Source: Streptomyces ureilyticus (GTDB taxonomy: Bacteria > Actinomycetota > Actinomycetes > Streptomycetales > Streptomycetaceae). From it: a stretch of DNA of 49,582 bases. The position numbers were made by a program, and so were the translations under genes. This document shows, piece after piece, positions 31,466-41,458 of this stretch (within the stretch, counting starts at the first letter, position 1; each line of letters begins with the position of its first letter). Below the pieces are notes generated by a model that had not been told where the DNA came from, did not search any database, and saw only the letters and a list, made by a program, of their open reading frames with translations. The stretch spans positions 1 through 49,582 of the forward strand of contig NZ_JAAKZX010000054.1 in assembly GCF_011045025.1 (NCBI RefSeq), read 5' to 3'.

Positions 31466-32464
31466 TCAGAGCTTGACGATCATTTTGCCGGTGTTGTCGC
31501 CGCGCAGGACGCCGAGGAACGCCTCCAGGTTGTTCTCGATGCCCTCGACGACCGTCTCGCGGTACTTCATTTCGCCGGAGCGGATCCAGGGGCCGACCTC
31601 CTGGACGAACTCGGACTGCAGGTCGTAGTGGTCACCGACCAGAACACCCTCGACGCGGAGCCGGTTCTGGAGGATCTTGACCATGTTGCGCGGGCCGGGA
31701 GTCGGCTCGGTCGCGTTGTACTGCGAGATCATGCCGCAGATCACGACCCTGCCCCGCAGGTTGAGCGCGCCGATCGCGGCCTCGAGGTGCTCGCCGCCGA
31801 CGTTGTCGAAGTAGACGTCGATGCCGTCCGGGGCGGCCTCCTTGAGCTGCTCCCAGACCGGGCCGTTCTTGTAGTTGAAGGCGGCGTCGAAGCCGTACTC
31901 CTCGACCAGCAGCTTGACCTTCTCGTCGGACCCGGCGGAGCCGATGACCCGTGAGGCGCCCTTGAGCTTGGCGATCTGCCCGACCTGGCTGCCGACGGCA
32001 CCGGCCGCACCGGAGACGAAGACCGCGTCACCCTCCTTGAAGGCGCCGACGCGCAGCAGCCCCGCGTACGCGGTCAGGCCCGTCATGCCGAGCGCACCGA
32101 GGTACGTGCTCAGCGGCGCCGCCTCGGGGTCGACCTTGACGGCCTGCTTGGCGGCCACGACGGCGTACTCCCGCCAGCCGAGGAAGTGCAGGACGTGGTC
32201 GCCGACCGCGAAGCCCTCGGCGTTCGAGGCGACGACCTCGCCGACGGCGCCGCCCTGCATGGGCTCACCGAGTTCGTAGGGGGCGACGTACGACTTCGCG
32301 GCGCTCATACGGCCGCGCATGTACGGGTCCACGCTGAGGTACTGGTTGCGTACCAGCACCTGGCCCGGGCCCGGCTGCTCGACCTCGGTCTCGACGAGGG
32401 CGAAGTCCTCGGGCTTCGGCCAGCCGGCGGGGCGGCTGAGGAGGTGCCATTCGCGGTTGATCAT
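31466..32464 (-). CDS. NADP-dependent MDR oxidoreductase (2-alkenal reductase type)
   Basis: A 332-residue zinc-independent medium-chain reductase of the leukotriene B4 dehydrogenase/CurA group. Evidence: start MINREWHLLSRPAGWPKPED, the substrate-side motif LSVDPYMRGRM, the nucleotide-binding loop VSGAAGAVGSQVGQIAKLKG, and YFDNVGGEHLEAAI with GMISQYN. These enzymes reduce alpha,beta-unsaturated carbonyls with NADPH and are often part of detoxification. It is divergent from a MarR gene and shares an operator-rich 88-base gap with it, so induction by reactive aldehydes or phenolics through MarR is likely. Confidence 0.9.
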   Translation of the reverse strand: MINREWHLLSRPAGWPKPEDFALVETEVEQPGPGQVLVRNQYLSVDPYMRGRMSAAKSYVAPYELGEPMQGGAVGEVVASNAEGFAVGDHVLHFLGWREYAVVAAKQAVKVDPEAAPLSTYLGALGMTGLTAYAGLLRVGAFKEGDAVFVSGAAGAVGSQVGQIAKLKGASRVIGSAGSDEKVKLLVEEYGFDAAFNYKNGPVWEQLKEAAPDGIDVYFDNVGGEHLEAAIGALNLRGRVVICGMISQYNATEPTPGPRNMVKILQNRLRVEGVLVGDHYDLQSEFVQEVGPWIRSGEMKYRETVVEGIENNLEAFLGVLRGDNTGKMIVKL

Positions 32465-32479
32465 GGGGAGCCTTTCAAT

Positions 32480-32533
32480 TTACTTCAGTACCTGAAACAA
32501 GCATGCGCCCGAATATTTCAGTTTGTCAAGTAA
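32480..32533. promoter_or_regulatory. Paired inverted MarR operator sites
   Basis: TTACTTCAGTACCTGAAACA (32480-32499) and, on the other strand at 32514-32533, TTACTTGACAAACTGAAATA match at 15 of 20 positions and face each other across a GCATGC centre. They cover the whole divergent promoter gap, so one MarR protein could control both genes. Confidence 0.65.
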
Positions 32534-32552
32534 TGCGGGTACGCTGGAGCGC

Positions 32553-32993
32553 ATGGCCGCCCCGCAGAAGACCCGCCCCGATGCCCTGACCCTGGAGGTC
32601 GTCGACCTCATCGGCACGGTGGTGGCTCGCTACCACGAGGAGTACGACGACGCTGCTGCCGAGCATGCGCTGACGGGGGCGCAGGCTCGGTTGCTGAGCC
32701 TGCTCTGCCTGGAGCCGTTGCCCATGCGGCGACTGGCCCAGAAGCTCAAGTGCGAGCCGTCGAATGTGACCGGGATCGTGGACCGGCTCGAGTCGCGCGG
32801 GCTCGTCGAGCGGCGGCCCGACCCCGGTGACCGGCGGGTGAAGTTGGCGGCGGTCACCGATGAAGGGCGACGGGTCGCCCGGGGGCTTCGTGAGTCGCTC
32901 CACTTTGCGCGTGAGCCGTTGGCGGAGTTGCCCCGGGATGAGCGGTTGGCTTTGCGGGACCTGCTTCTGCGGATGCTCGGGACTGCATCCTGA
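32553..32993 (+). CDS. MarR-family regulator
   Basis: A 146-residue winged-helix regulator. The DNA-binding core reads LTGAQARLLSLLCLEPLPMRR, then LAQKLKCEPSNVTGIVDRLESRGLVERRPDPGDRRVKLAAVTDEG, with the wing Arg residues (DPGDRR) typical of MarR. The ATG at 32553 is chosen because the upstream TTG start would lie inside the operator. It is divergent from the MDR oxidoreductase, its probable target. Confidence 0.9.
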   Translation: MAAPQKTRPDALTLEVVDLIGTVVARYHEEYDDAAAEHALTGAQARLLSLLCLEPLPMRRLAQKLKCEPSNVTGIVDRLESRGLVERRPDPGDRRVKLAAVTDEGRRVARGLRESLHFAREPLAELPRDERLALRDLLLRMLGTAS

Positions 32994-33080
32994 GCTTTGG
33001 GCGCCACCTTGAGGCCCGCTGCCCGAGCCGTGACGCACCTGAGAGTGCCGTCCGGCACAGGGCCCGACACTCCCCAAGAT

Positions 33081-33109
33081 TAGAACCGTTCTTTTTCTTG
33101 AATCGTTCG
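33081..33109 (+). promoter_or_regulatory. Candidate FurA operator before furA-katG
   Basis: TAGAACCGTTCT (33081-33092, containing the palindrome AGAACCGTTCT) and TTGAATCGTTCG (33098-33109) are two similar 12-mers (9 of 12) 17 bases apart. They lie 26 to 54 bases before the furA start, in an AT-rich island. Confidence 0.55.
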
Positions 33110-33134
33110 TGTTAGGCGATGTAGGTTGGGCGCC

Positions 33135-33572
33135 ATGACCGCCTCCCAGTCCCCGAGCACCGCCGATGAGCTGCGCGGTGTCGGTCTGCGGGTGACGGCC
33201 GGCCGTGTCGCGTTGCTGGAGACCGTTCGCCGTGGTGATCACCTCGGTGTCGAGGCGATCGCCTCCGGGGTGCGCGAGCGGCTGGGCCAGGTCTCCCTGC
33301 AGGCCGTGTACGAGGGGCTGCACGCGCTCGTCGCGGCGGGCCTCGTACGCCGTATCGAACCGCCCGGCAGCCCGGCCCGGTTCGAGGGGCGTGTCGGGGA
33401 CAACCATCACCATCTCGTGTGCCGGTCGTGCGACGTCCTCGCGGACGTCGACTGTGCGGTCGGCCATGCCCCCTGCCTCACCGCGTCCGACAGCCGCGGC
33501 TTCTCCGTCGATGAGGCCGAGGTCATCTACTGGGGCGTGTGCCCCGACTGTTCCACCCCCCGCGGTACCTGA
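33135..33572 (+). CDS. furA: Fur-family redox regulator of katG (FurA/CatR type)
   Basis: A 145-residue Fur-family repressor. The winged helix covers about residues 10-85 (LRVTAGRVALLETVRRGDHL, SLQAVYEGLHALVAAGLVRRIE). The metal-binding half has DNHHHLVCRSCDVLADVDC, with Cys96/Cys99, and YWGVCPDCSTP, with Cys136/Cys139; these are the paired Cys of a structural or redox-sensing zinc site. Genes of this type lie directly before catalase-peroxidase genes in actinobacteria (FurS-CpeB of S. reticuli, FurA-KatG of mycobacteria) and repress both until oxidised. The 41-base gap to katG supports one operon. Confidence 0.92.
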   Translation: MTASQSPSTADELRGVGLRVTAGRVALLETVRRGDHLGVEAIASGVRERLGQVSLQAVYEGLHALVAAGLVRRIEPPGSPARFEGRVGDNHHHLVCRSCDVLADVDCAVGHAPCLTASDSRGFSVDEAEVIYWGVCPDCSTPRGT

Positions 33573-33613
33573 TGAGCACCGTGATCCACTAGTAGTTCGG
33601 AAGGATTCCCCCA

Positions 33614-35830
<2,217 letters not shown>

Positions 35831-35882
35831 TCGCTCCGGTCACTGGGATCACTCCGATTACGACCTGAGTGACCTGAGTACG

Positions 35883-35918
35883 ACGTCCGGGCCGACCCGC
35901 TGGGGTCGGCCCGGACGT
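35883..35918. terminator. Bidirectional terminator after katG
   Basis: A perfect 16-pair stem (ACGTCCGGGCCGACCC and complement) with a GCTG loop and a short T-rich end lies between convergent katG and the SCO2400-family gene. Confidence 0.85.
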
Positions 35919-35944
35919 TGTCGGTTCTGGTGCCAGAAGCGGAG

Positions 35945-36667
35945 TTACGAGCAGAAGAACAGGAACCGCGTGCACGTCTCCGTGGGCGTCGGCTCCGGCG
36001 CCGGAGGCTTCGTCGTCGGGCCGGGATCCGGGGTGTCGGGGTCCGACTGGGGCGGGCGCGTGGGGTCCTCGGGATCCTCCTGCGTCGGCGTCGGCGTGGG
36101 CGAGGGCTTCTTGCTCTCGTCCTCGTCCTTGCCCTTGTCTCCCGGCTTCCTCGATTTCGAGGGCGAAGGAGAAGCCGACGCCTCCGGCGACCGGGAGTCC
36201 GTCACGGCGGAGCCTGCCGCCCCGCCCTCCGACGAGCCCGACCCTCCGTCCTGAGAAACCCCCGAACCCGAGCCCTCGTCGTCCGTGGCGGTGTTCGGCT
36301 GCCCCGACGGCGACTCCCTGCCCAGCTCCGCGAGGCTCAGCCCGCCGGCGGCGAGCAGCAGCCCCGCCCCGATCAGCAGCGCCCGCTGCCGGCGACGCCG
36401 GTGCACCGCCGCCCGCCTGTCCCGCCGGGTCTCCCGCGCCCCGCGGTGGGACCGGCCACGGGACCGGCGTCCACCGGCGGCCGAGGAGTCCTCGGGGCCG
36501 TCGGAGTCGCCGTGTCCGTCGTCGCCCGCGGGCGCACCCGCGCCCTCCCGCGCGTGTGCGGCGTCCAGCGACGCGGCGTACGCCCGGCAGGCTTCGGCCG
36601 GTGTGCCGCACCCCGGACAGGCGAGGGCGCCGTTGAGGTGCCGTTGGCACGGGTGGCAATAGTCCAT
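35945..36667 (-). CDS. SCO2400-family zinc-ribbon membrane protein
   Basis: A 240-residue single-pass protein. The cytoplasmic N-terminus MDYCHPCQRHLNGALACPGC is a four-Cys zinc ribbon, followed by an Arg-rich region (about 65-92). A transmembrane helix lies at about 93-115 (ALLIGAGLLLAAGGLSLAELG). The outside part is a disordered Ser/Gly/Pro/Asp-rich segment ending ETCTRFLFFCS, with two Cys that could form a small disulfide loop. I recognise the start pattern as the SCO2400 family of Streptomyces; its function is unknown. It is divergent from the sugar-acid dehydratase gene. Confidence 0.85.
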   Translation of the reverse strand: MDYCHPCQRHLNGALACPGCGTPAEACRAYAASLDAAHAREGAGAPAGDDGHGDSDGPEDSSAAGGRRSRGRSHRGARETRRDRRAAVHRRRRQRALLIGAGLLLAAGGLSLAELGRESPSGQPNTATDDEGSGSGVSQDGGSGSSEGGAAGSAVTDSRSPEASASPSPSKSRKPGDKGKDEDESKKPSPTPTPTQEDPEDPTRPPQSDPDTPDPGPTTKPPAPEPTPTETCTRFLFFCS

Positions 36668-36737
36668 GACGCCGGAAGACTAGATTCCGGGCAGGTAACG
36701 TTCCTAGGGGTAGCTGTGAAAGTTGTGTAGGGAGTGG

Positions 36738-36770
36738 CCTGTTCAGGCATACCGAAGCCCTGTTCAGGCA
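36738..36770. promoter_or_regulatory. Two CCTGTTCAGGCA sites two helical turns apart
   Basis: CCTGTTCAGGCA occurs at 36738-36749 and 36759-36770, exactly 21 bases apart. Each holds the dyad CCTG-TT-CAGG. Same-face spacing suggests cooperative binding, in the 284-base gap between divergent genes. Confidence 0.6.
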
Positions 36771-36895
36771 GGCCGAGGCGCGGACAGCCCGGACCATTCC
36801 ACGCCATCCCACCGCCTTCGCGCCAAAACCGTTACGCGTTCGACCGCTCGACCCATTGACACTCCGACCGCCGGATCCTTACTGTCGCGACAGCA

Positions 36896-36922
36896 TTTCG
36901 AACGTGTGACGAAATCTCGAAC
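36896..36922 (+). promoter_or_regulatory. Two TCGAAC operator cores before the dehydratase gene
   Basis: TTTCGAAC (36896-36903, within ATTTCGAACG) and AATCTCGAAC (36913-36922) lie 30 to 56 bases before the GTG at 36952. Both fit ATYTCGAACR, and the second recurs exactly, inverted, before the endo-arabinanase gene. Confidence 0.55.
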
Positions 36923-36951
36923 AGGGCCGACGAGTACAGGGAGCAGCTGCA

Positions 36952-38109
36952 GTGCGCATCACTGGAATCAGCACGCACGTGGTAGGGACGCCGTGGCGGA
37001 ACCTGACCTACGTCCAGGTGCACACCGATGAGGGGCTCACCGGAGTCGGTGAGACCCGCATGCTGGGTCATACCGACGCGCTGCTCGGCTATCTGCGGGA
37101 GGCAGAGGCCAACCACATTCTCGGCTCCGACCCGTTCGCTGTCGAGGACCTCGTCAAGCGCATGAAGTACGGCGACTACGGCCGCGCCGGCGAGATCGTG
37201 ATGTCCGGCATCGCCGTGATCGAGATGGCCTGCTGGGACATCAAGGGCAAGGCCCTCGGCGTCCCCGTCTGGCAGCTGCTCGGCGGCAAGGTCACCGACA
37301 AGGTCAAGGCGTACGCCAACGGCTGGTACACCACGGAGCGCACTCCGGAGGCGTACCACAAGGCCGCCCAGCAGGTCATGGAGCGCGGCTACAAGGCCCT
37401 CAAGATCGACCCCTTCGGGACCGGCCACTTCGAGCTCGACCACGAGGCGACCCTCTACTCCGTCTCCCTCATCGAGGCCGTGCGGGACGCCATCGGGCCC
37501 GACTCCGAGCTGATGCTGGAGATGCACGGCCGCTTCTCCCCCGCCACCGCCGTACGGCTCGCCAAGGAGCTCGCGCCCTTCAAGCCGGCCTGGCTGGAGG
37601 AGCCGGTTCCGCCGGAGAACCTCAAGGCGCTGGAGAAGGTGGCGGCGAAGGTGGACATGCCGGTCGCGACCGGTGAGCGCATCCACGACCGCATCGAGTT
37701 CCGCGAGCTCTTCGAGAGCCAGGCCGTGGACATCATCCAGCCCGACGTCGGCCACATCGGCGGCATCTGGGAGACGCGCAAGCTGGCCGCGACCGCCGAG
37801 ACCCACTACATGCTCGTCGCCCCGCACAACGTGGGCGGCCCGGTCCTGACCGCCGCCTCCCTCCAGGTCGGCTTCAGCTCCCCGAACTTCAAGATCCTCG
37901 AGCACTTCAACGACTTCGCGGACGCGGACATCAAGAAGGTCGTCAAGGGCGCGCCCCAGGTCGTGGACGGGTACTTCCACCTCTCCGACGCCCCCGGTCT
38001 CGGCGTCGAGCTGGACACGGACGCGGCGGCCGAGTTCCCCCAGCAGCAGGCCCGCTTCGACCTGTGGGCGGACGGCTGGGAGCAGCGCAAGCCCAAGGGG
38101 TCCCAGTGA
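36952..38109 (+). CDS. Enolase-superfamily sugar-acid dehydratase (galactonate dehydratase-like)
   Basis: A 385-residue member of the mandelate racemase/muconate lactonising group. Metal-ligand candidates are Glu190 (LMLEMHGRFS), Glu216/217 (WLEEPVPPEN) and Glu242 (ATGERIH). His192 in the EMHGR motif and His292 (APHNVGGP) fit the base/acid pair of D-galactonate dehydratase, where the motif is DFHGR; Glu replaces Asp here. Such enzymes dehydrate sugar acids to 2-keto-3-deoxy acids. The exact acid cannot be read; arabinonate, galactonate or a related acid would fit the context. GTG start with GGGAG upstream. It overlaps the dehydrogenase gene by four bases, so the two act as a pair. Confidence 0.88.
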   Translation: MRITGISTHVVGTPWRNLTYVQVHTDEGLTGVGETRMLGHTDALLGYLREAEANHILGSDPFAVEDLVKRMKYGDYGRAGEIVMSGIAVIEMACWDIKGKALGVPVWQLLGGKVTDKVKAYANGWYTTERTPEAYHKAAQQVMERGYKALKIDPFGTGHFELDHEATLYSVSLIEAVRDAIGPDSELMLEMHGRFSPATAVRLAKELAPFKPAWLEEPVPPENLKALEKVAAKVDMPVATGERIHDRIEFRELFESQAVDIIQPDVGHIGGIWETRKLAATAETHYMLVAPHNVGGPVLTAASLQVGFSSPNFKILEHFNDFADADIKKVVKGAPQVVDGYFHLSDAPGLGVELDTDAAAEFPQQQARFDLWADGWEQRKPKGSQ

Positions 38110-39110
38110 GCACTGCCGTCGTCATCGAGGCGCCGGGCGAGCACCGGCTGGTGCCGCACGAGCCCGTCGCTCCGGCCGCCGGGGAAGCTCTCGTACGGGT
38201 CCACGCGAGCGGCATCTGCGGCAGTGACCGTGAGGTGTACGAGGGCAACCGGCCCGAGGGGTACGTCCGTTACCCCCTCACGCCCGGCCATGAGTGGTCC
38301 GGCACGGTCGCGTCGGTCGGCTCCGGGGTCCCAGAGTCCCTCGTAGGCCGCAAGGTCGTGGGCGAGGGCTTCCGCAACTGCCAGGTCTGCGACCGCTGCC
38401 ACGCGGGCGAGACGACGCTGTGCTCCGCCGGGTACGAGGAGACGGGCTTCACGCAGCCCGGCGCGATGGCGGGCACGCTGACGCTCCCGGCACGGCTGCT
38501 GCACGTCCTGTCCGACGACGCGGACCTGACCGCCGCCGCCCTGCTTGAGCCGGCCGCCTGCATCGCCGCCGCCGCGCTCAAGGCGAACGCCCGGCCGGGC
38601 GAGAGGGTGGCCGTCGTCGGCACCGGGACGCTCGGGATGTTCGCCGTGCAGTTCCTGAAGGCCGGCTCCCCGGGCGAGCTGCTCGTGGTCGGCACCCGCC
38701 CGGACCGTGCGGTGCTCTCCAAGGACTTCGGCGCCACGGACTTCCGTACGAAGGACGAGGAACTCCCCGACGACTTCGACGTCGTCATCGAGACCGCCGG
38801 GTCCGCGGACGCGGCGCGCACCGCCGCCGCTCTGCTCCGGCGGGGCGGACGGCTCGTCCTGACCGGTATCCCGGCTCCGGGTGCCGACGGACTCGACCCG
38901 ACCGATCTCGTCGTACGGCAGCTGGAGGTGCACACCGTGTTCGGTGCGGCCCCGGACGCCTGGGCGCACACGGTGCGGGTCTTCGGCGCCGGTCTGCTCA
39001 ATCCGCTGCCCCTGGTCACCCACGAGCTGCCGCTGGAGGAGTTCGCGAAGGCCATCGAGCTCGTCGGCTCCGGCGACCCGAAGGTCGGCAAGGTACTGAT
39101 CAAGCCATAG
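38106..39110 (+). CDS. Zinc-dependent sugar/alcohol dehydrogenase
   Basis: A 334-residue medium-chain dehydrogenase. The catalytic zinc site is GICGSDREVY with PGHEWSG; the structural zinc site is the four-Cys lobe CQVCDRCHAGETTLC. The NAD-binding loop is VVGTGTLGMFAVQFL. It resembles L-threonine, sorbitol and L-galactonate/L-idonate dehydrogenases. The GTGA overlap with the dehydratase gene strongly suggests a common pathway, for example oxidation of a sugar or sugar acid. The longer frame upstream is out of character. Confidence 0.88.
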   Translation: MSTAVVIEAPGEHRLVPHEPVAPAAGEALVRVHASGICGSDREVYEGNRPEGYVRYPLTPGHEWSGTVASVGSGVPESLVGRKVVGEGFRNCQVCDRCHAGETTLCSAGYEETGFTQPGAMAGTLTLPARLLHVLSDDADLTAAALLEPAACIAAAALKANARPGERVAVVGTGTLGMFAVQFLKAGSPGELLVVGTRPDRAVLSKDFGATDFRTKDEELPDDFDVVIETAGSADAARTAAALLRRGGRLVLTGIPAPGADGLDPTDLVVRQLEVHTVFGAAPDAWAHTVRVFGAGLLNPLPLVTHELPLEEFAKAIELVGSGDPKVGKVLIKP

Positions 39111-39150
39111 TTCCCGTAGTTCCCGTGGCGCCCGCACCGCCCCACGAGCC

Positions 39151-39191
39151 GCACGCCGGTACGGAGACCCTGACGCTCCGTACCGGCGTGC
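39151..39191 (+). terminator. Strong hairpin between dehydrogenase and barrel genes
   Basis: GCACGCCGGTACGGAG (39151-39166) and its exact complement (39176-39191) form a 16-pair stem with a 9-base loop, 40 bases after the dehydrogenase stop. It would end or attenuate the two-gene transcript. Confidence 0.75.
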
Positions 39192-39241
39192 TCCCAAACC
39201 CCACGAACCATGTCCGAAACATCGAACGCGAAGGACAGCTA

Positions 39242-40210
39242 GTGACCGACCCTTCCGCCACGGCAGCCCGACGACCCGGTGAGCCGGCGCTCTCCGCTCT
39301 CGGCCTGGGCGCGCCCGCCCCCGATCCTGCCGACGCCTCACCGCACACCTTCCCCGGTGGCGGCCGCTGGCGCACCGAGATCCCCTCCTGCGAGGGGCCC
39401 GAGGCGCTGGCCGTGGTCCTCAAGGAGTCTTCGCGCCTCGATGTGCCGATCCACCGGATCAGCCAGGGCAGCGGCATCTGGATGCTGAACGACGCCGAGA
39501 TCACCGAGATGGTCGAGGCCACCGCCGAGCGCGACATCGAGCTGTGTCTGTTCACGGGCCCGCGCGGCACGTGGGACATCGGCGGCTCGACCCGTACCGA
39601 CTCGCGCGGCGGGGGCCTGCGCGCCCGCGGCCATGACGCGGTGGCCGGATGTCTCGAAGACGCCGTCCGCGCAACGGAGTTGGGCGTAAAGTGCCTCCTC
39701 GTGGCTGATGAGGGCGTGCTGTGGACGCTGCACCGCGCGCGTGCGGCCGGGATCATCCCCGCCGACACGACGCTGAAGGTCTCCGCGCTGATCGGCCCGG
39801 TCAACCCGGCCGCGTACGCCGTGTACGAGCAGCTCGGCGGAGACTCCATCAACGTGCCCAGCGACCTGACCCTGGACCACCTCACGGAGATCCGCCGGGT
39901 CAGCGCGGCCCCCATGGACATGTACATCGAGGCCCCGGACGATCTCGGCGGCTATGTGCGCATGTACGAGGTCGCCGAGCTGATCCGGCGCGGCGCCCCG
40001 CTCTACCTGAAGTTCGGCCTGTCCAAGGCCCCCGGAATCTACCCGTACGGGGCCCATATGCGGGACCTGACGCTGAGCACGGCCAAGGAGCGGGTGCGGC
40101 GCGGCCGGCTCGCTCTCGACCTGCTGGAGCGGCACGGAGCGGACGGCGATATGGCACCACTGGGCTCGCGGCTGCCCGGCGAGCTGAAACGATTCGGGAT
40201 TCCCTCATAA
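39242..40210 (+). CDS. Unrecognised barrel-like protein in the sugar cluster (U32-like?)
   Basis: A 322-residue soluble protein. After a disordered 45-residue start (VTDPSATAARRPGEPALSAL), alternating strands and helices suggest a TIM barrel: IELCLFTGPRGTWD, VKCLLVADEGVLWTLHRARAAGIIP, LKVSALIGPVNPAAYAVYEQLG, DSINVPSDLTLDHLTEI, MDMYIEAPDDLGGYVRMYEV, LYLKFGLSKAPGIYPYG. Some strands recall peptidase U32-like proteins, but no catalytic motif of that family is clear, and proteolysis makes little sense here. Conserved-looking acids and Lys (VADEG, IEAPDD, LKFGLSK) could serve an aldolase or isomerase. It sits between a dehydratase-dehydrogenase pair and a sugar transporter, so a role in sugar-acid breakdown is likely. 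GTG start with GAAGGA upstream. Confidence 0.7.
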   Translation: MTDPSATAARRPGEPALSALGLGAPAPDPADASPHTFPGGGRWRTEIPSCEGPEALAVVLKESSRLDVPIHRISQGSGIWMLNDAEITEMVEATAERDIELCLFTGPRGTWDIGGSTRTDSRGGGLRARGHDAVAGCLEDAVRATELGVKCLLVADEGVLWTLHRARAAGIIPADTTLKVSALIGPVNPAAYAVYEQLGGDSINVPSDLTLDHLTEIRRVSAAPMDMYIEAPDDLGGYVRMYEVAELIRRGAPLYLKFGLSKAPGIYPYGAHMRDLTLSTAKERVRRGRLALDLLERHGADGDMAPLGSRLPGELKRFGIPS

Positions 40211-40309
40211 CGTTCCGGATAAACCCCCTTCACAAAAGCTCACGCAGCCGCACACAATCCGACAGCCTCGCCAGTTTCGGCGCACCCTCACACATCAAGG
40301 ATGATGATC

Positions 40310-41422
40310 ATGCGCAACCGCAGAAGTGCACTCGCCGTCATAGCCGCGGCCTCCTCCCTGGCCCTGACGCTGTCTGCCTGCGGGCAGAGCGGCGAGGGCG
40401 GCAGCGAGGAGAACAAGGGGGACGCCAAGGGCTCCACCGTCGGCATCGCGATGCCGACCAAGTCCTCGGAGCGTTGGATCGCTGATGGTGCCAACGTCGA
40501 GAAGCACCTGAAGGACGCGGGTTACAAGACCAAGCTCGTCTACGGTGAGGACGACCCGGACCAGCAGGTCTCCCAGATCGAGAACCTGATCACCCAGGGT
40601 GTCAGCGCCCTGATCATCGCGGCCATCGACAACAAGTCGCTCGACAACGTTCTCCAGCAGGCCAAGGACGCCGACATCCCGGTGATCTCGTACGACCGCC
40701 TCATCCTCAACAGCCCGAACGTGGACTACTACGCCTCGTTCGACAACGAGAAGGTCGGCCAGCTGCAGGGCCAGTACATCGCCGACAAGCTCGGTCTGGC
40801 GGACGGCTCCAAGAAGGGCCCGTTCAACGTCGAGCTCTTCGCCGGCTCGAACGACGACAACAACACCAAGTACTTCTTCCAGGGCGCGATGAGCGTCCTG
40901 CAGCCGTACATCGACAAGAAGCAGCTGGTGGTCAGGTCGGGCCAGACCAAGCTGAACCAGGTCACCACCCTGCGCTGGGACGGCGGCACCGCCCAGAAGC
41001 GCATGGACGACCTGCTGACCGCCGCGTACAAGAAGGAGCGCGTCGACGCGGTCCTCTCGCCGTACGACGGCATCTCCATCGGCATCCTGTCGGCGCTGAA
41101 GTCGGACGACTACGGCTCCGCGAACAAGCCGCTGCCGATCGTCACGGGCCAGGACGCCGAGGTCGCCTCGCTGAAGTCGATCAAGGCTGACGAGCAGACG
41201 CAGACGGTCTTCAAGGACACCCGTGAGCTCGCCAAGGTGGCGGGCAACATGGTCGACTCCCTGCTCAACGACAAGAAGCCGAAGACCAACGACACCGAGA
41301 CGTACCAGAACGGCGCGAAGGTCGTTCCCGCGTTCCTCCTGGAGCCGGTGAGCGTCGACAAGACCAACTACCAGAAGGTCGTCGTCGACTCCGGCTACGT
41401 CAAGGCCAGCGACGTCAACTGA
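40310..41422 (+). CDS. chvE: ChvE-type multiple-monosaccharide-binding lipoprotein
   Basis: A 370-residue binding lipoprotein of a CUT2 importer. Signal peptide and lipobox LSAC (Cys lipidated) are followed by an acidic Gly-rich linker. The mature part shows the ChvE pattern: VGIAMPTKSSERWIADGANV, LVYGEDDPDQQVSQIENLI, PVISYDRLILNSPNVDYYASFDNEKVG and VLSPYDGISIGILSALK. ChvE-MmsAB systems carry galactose, arabinose, xylose and related sugars. Three ATGs lie at 40301, 40304 and 40310; only 40310 has the AAGG (40297-40300) at workable distance. No clear TCGAAC element lies directly upstream. Confidence 0.93.
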   Translation: MRNRRSALAVIAAASSLALTLSACGQSGEGGSEENKGDAKGSTVGIAMPTKSSERWIADGANVEKHLKDAGYKTKLVYGEDDPDQQVSQIENLITQGVSALIIAAIDNKSLDNVLQQAKDADIPVISYDRLILNSPNVDYYASFDNEKVGQLQGQYIADKLGLADGSKKGPFNVELFAGSNDDNNTKYFFQGAMSVLQPYIDKKQLVVRSGQTKLNQVTTLRWDGGTAQKRMDDLLTAAYKKERVDAVLSPYDGISIGILSALKSDDYGSANKPLPIVTGQDAEVASLKSIKADEQTQTVFKDTRELAKVAGNMVDSLLNDKKPKTNDTETYQNGAKVVPAFLLEPVSVDKTNYQKVVVDSGYVKASDVN

Positions 41423-41458
41423 TCGCCGCACCAGCACCAAGGATTGGAAGGCACGACC

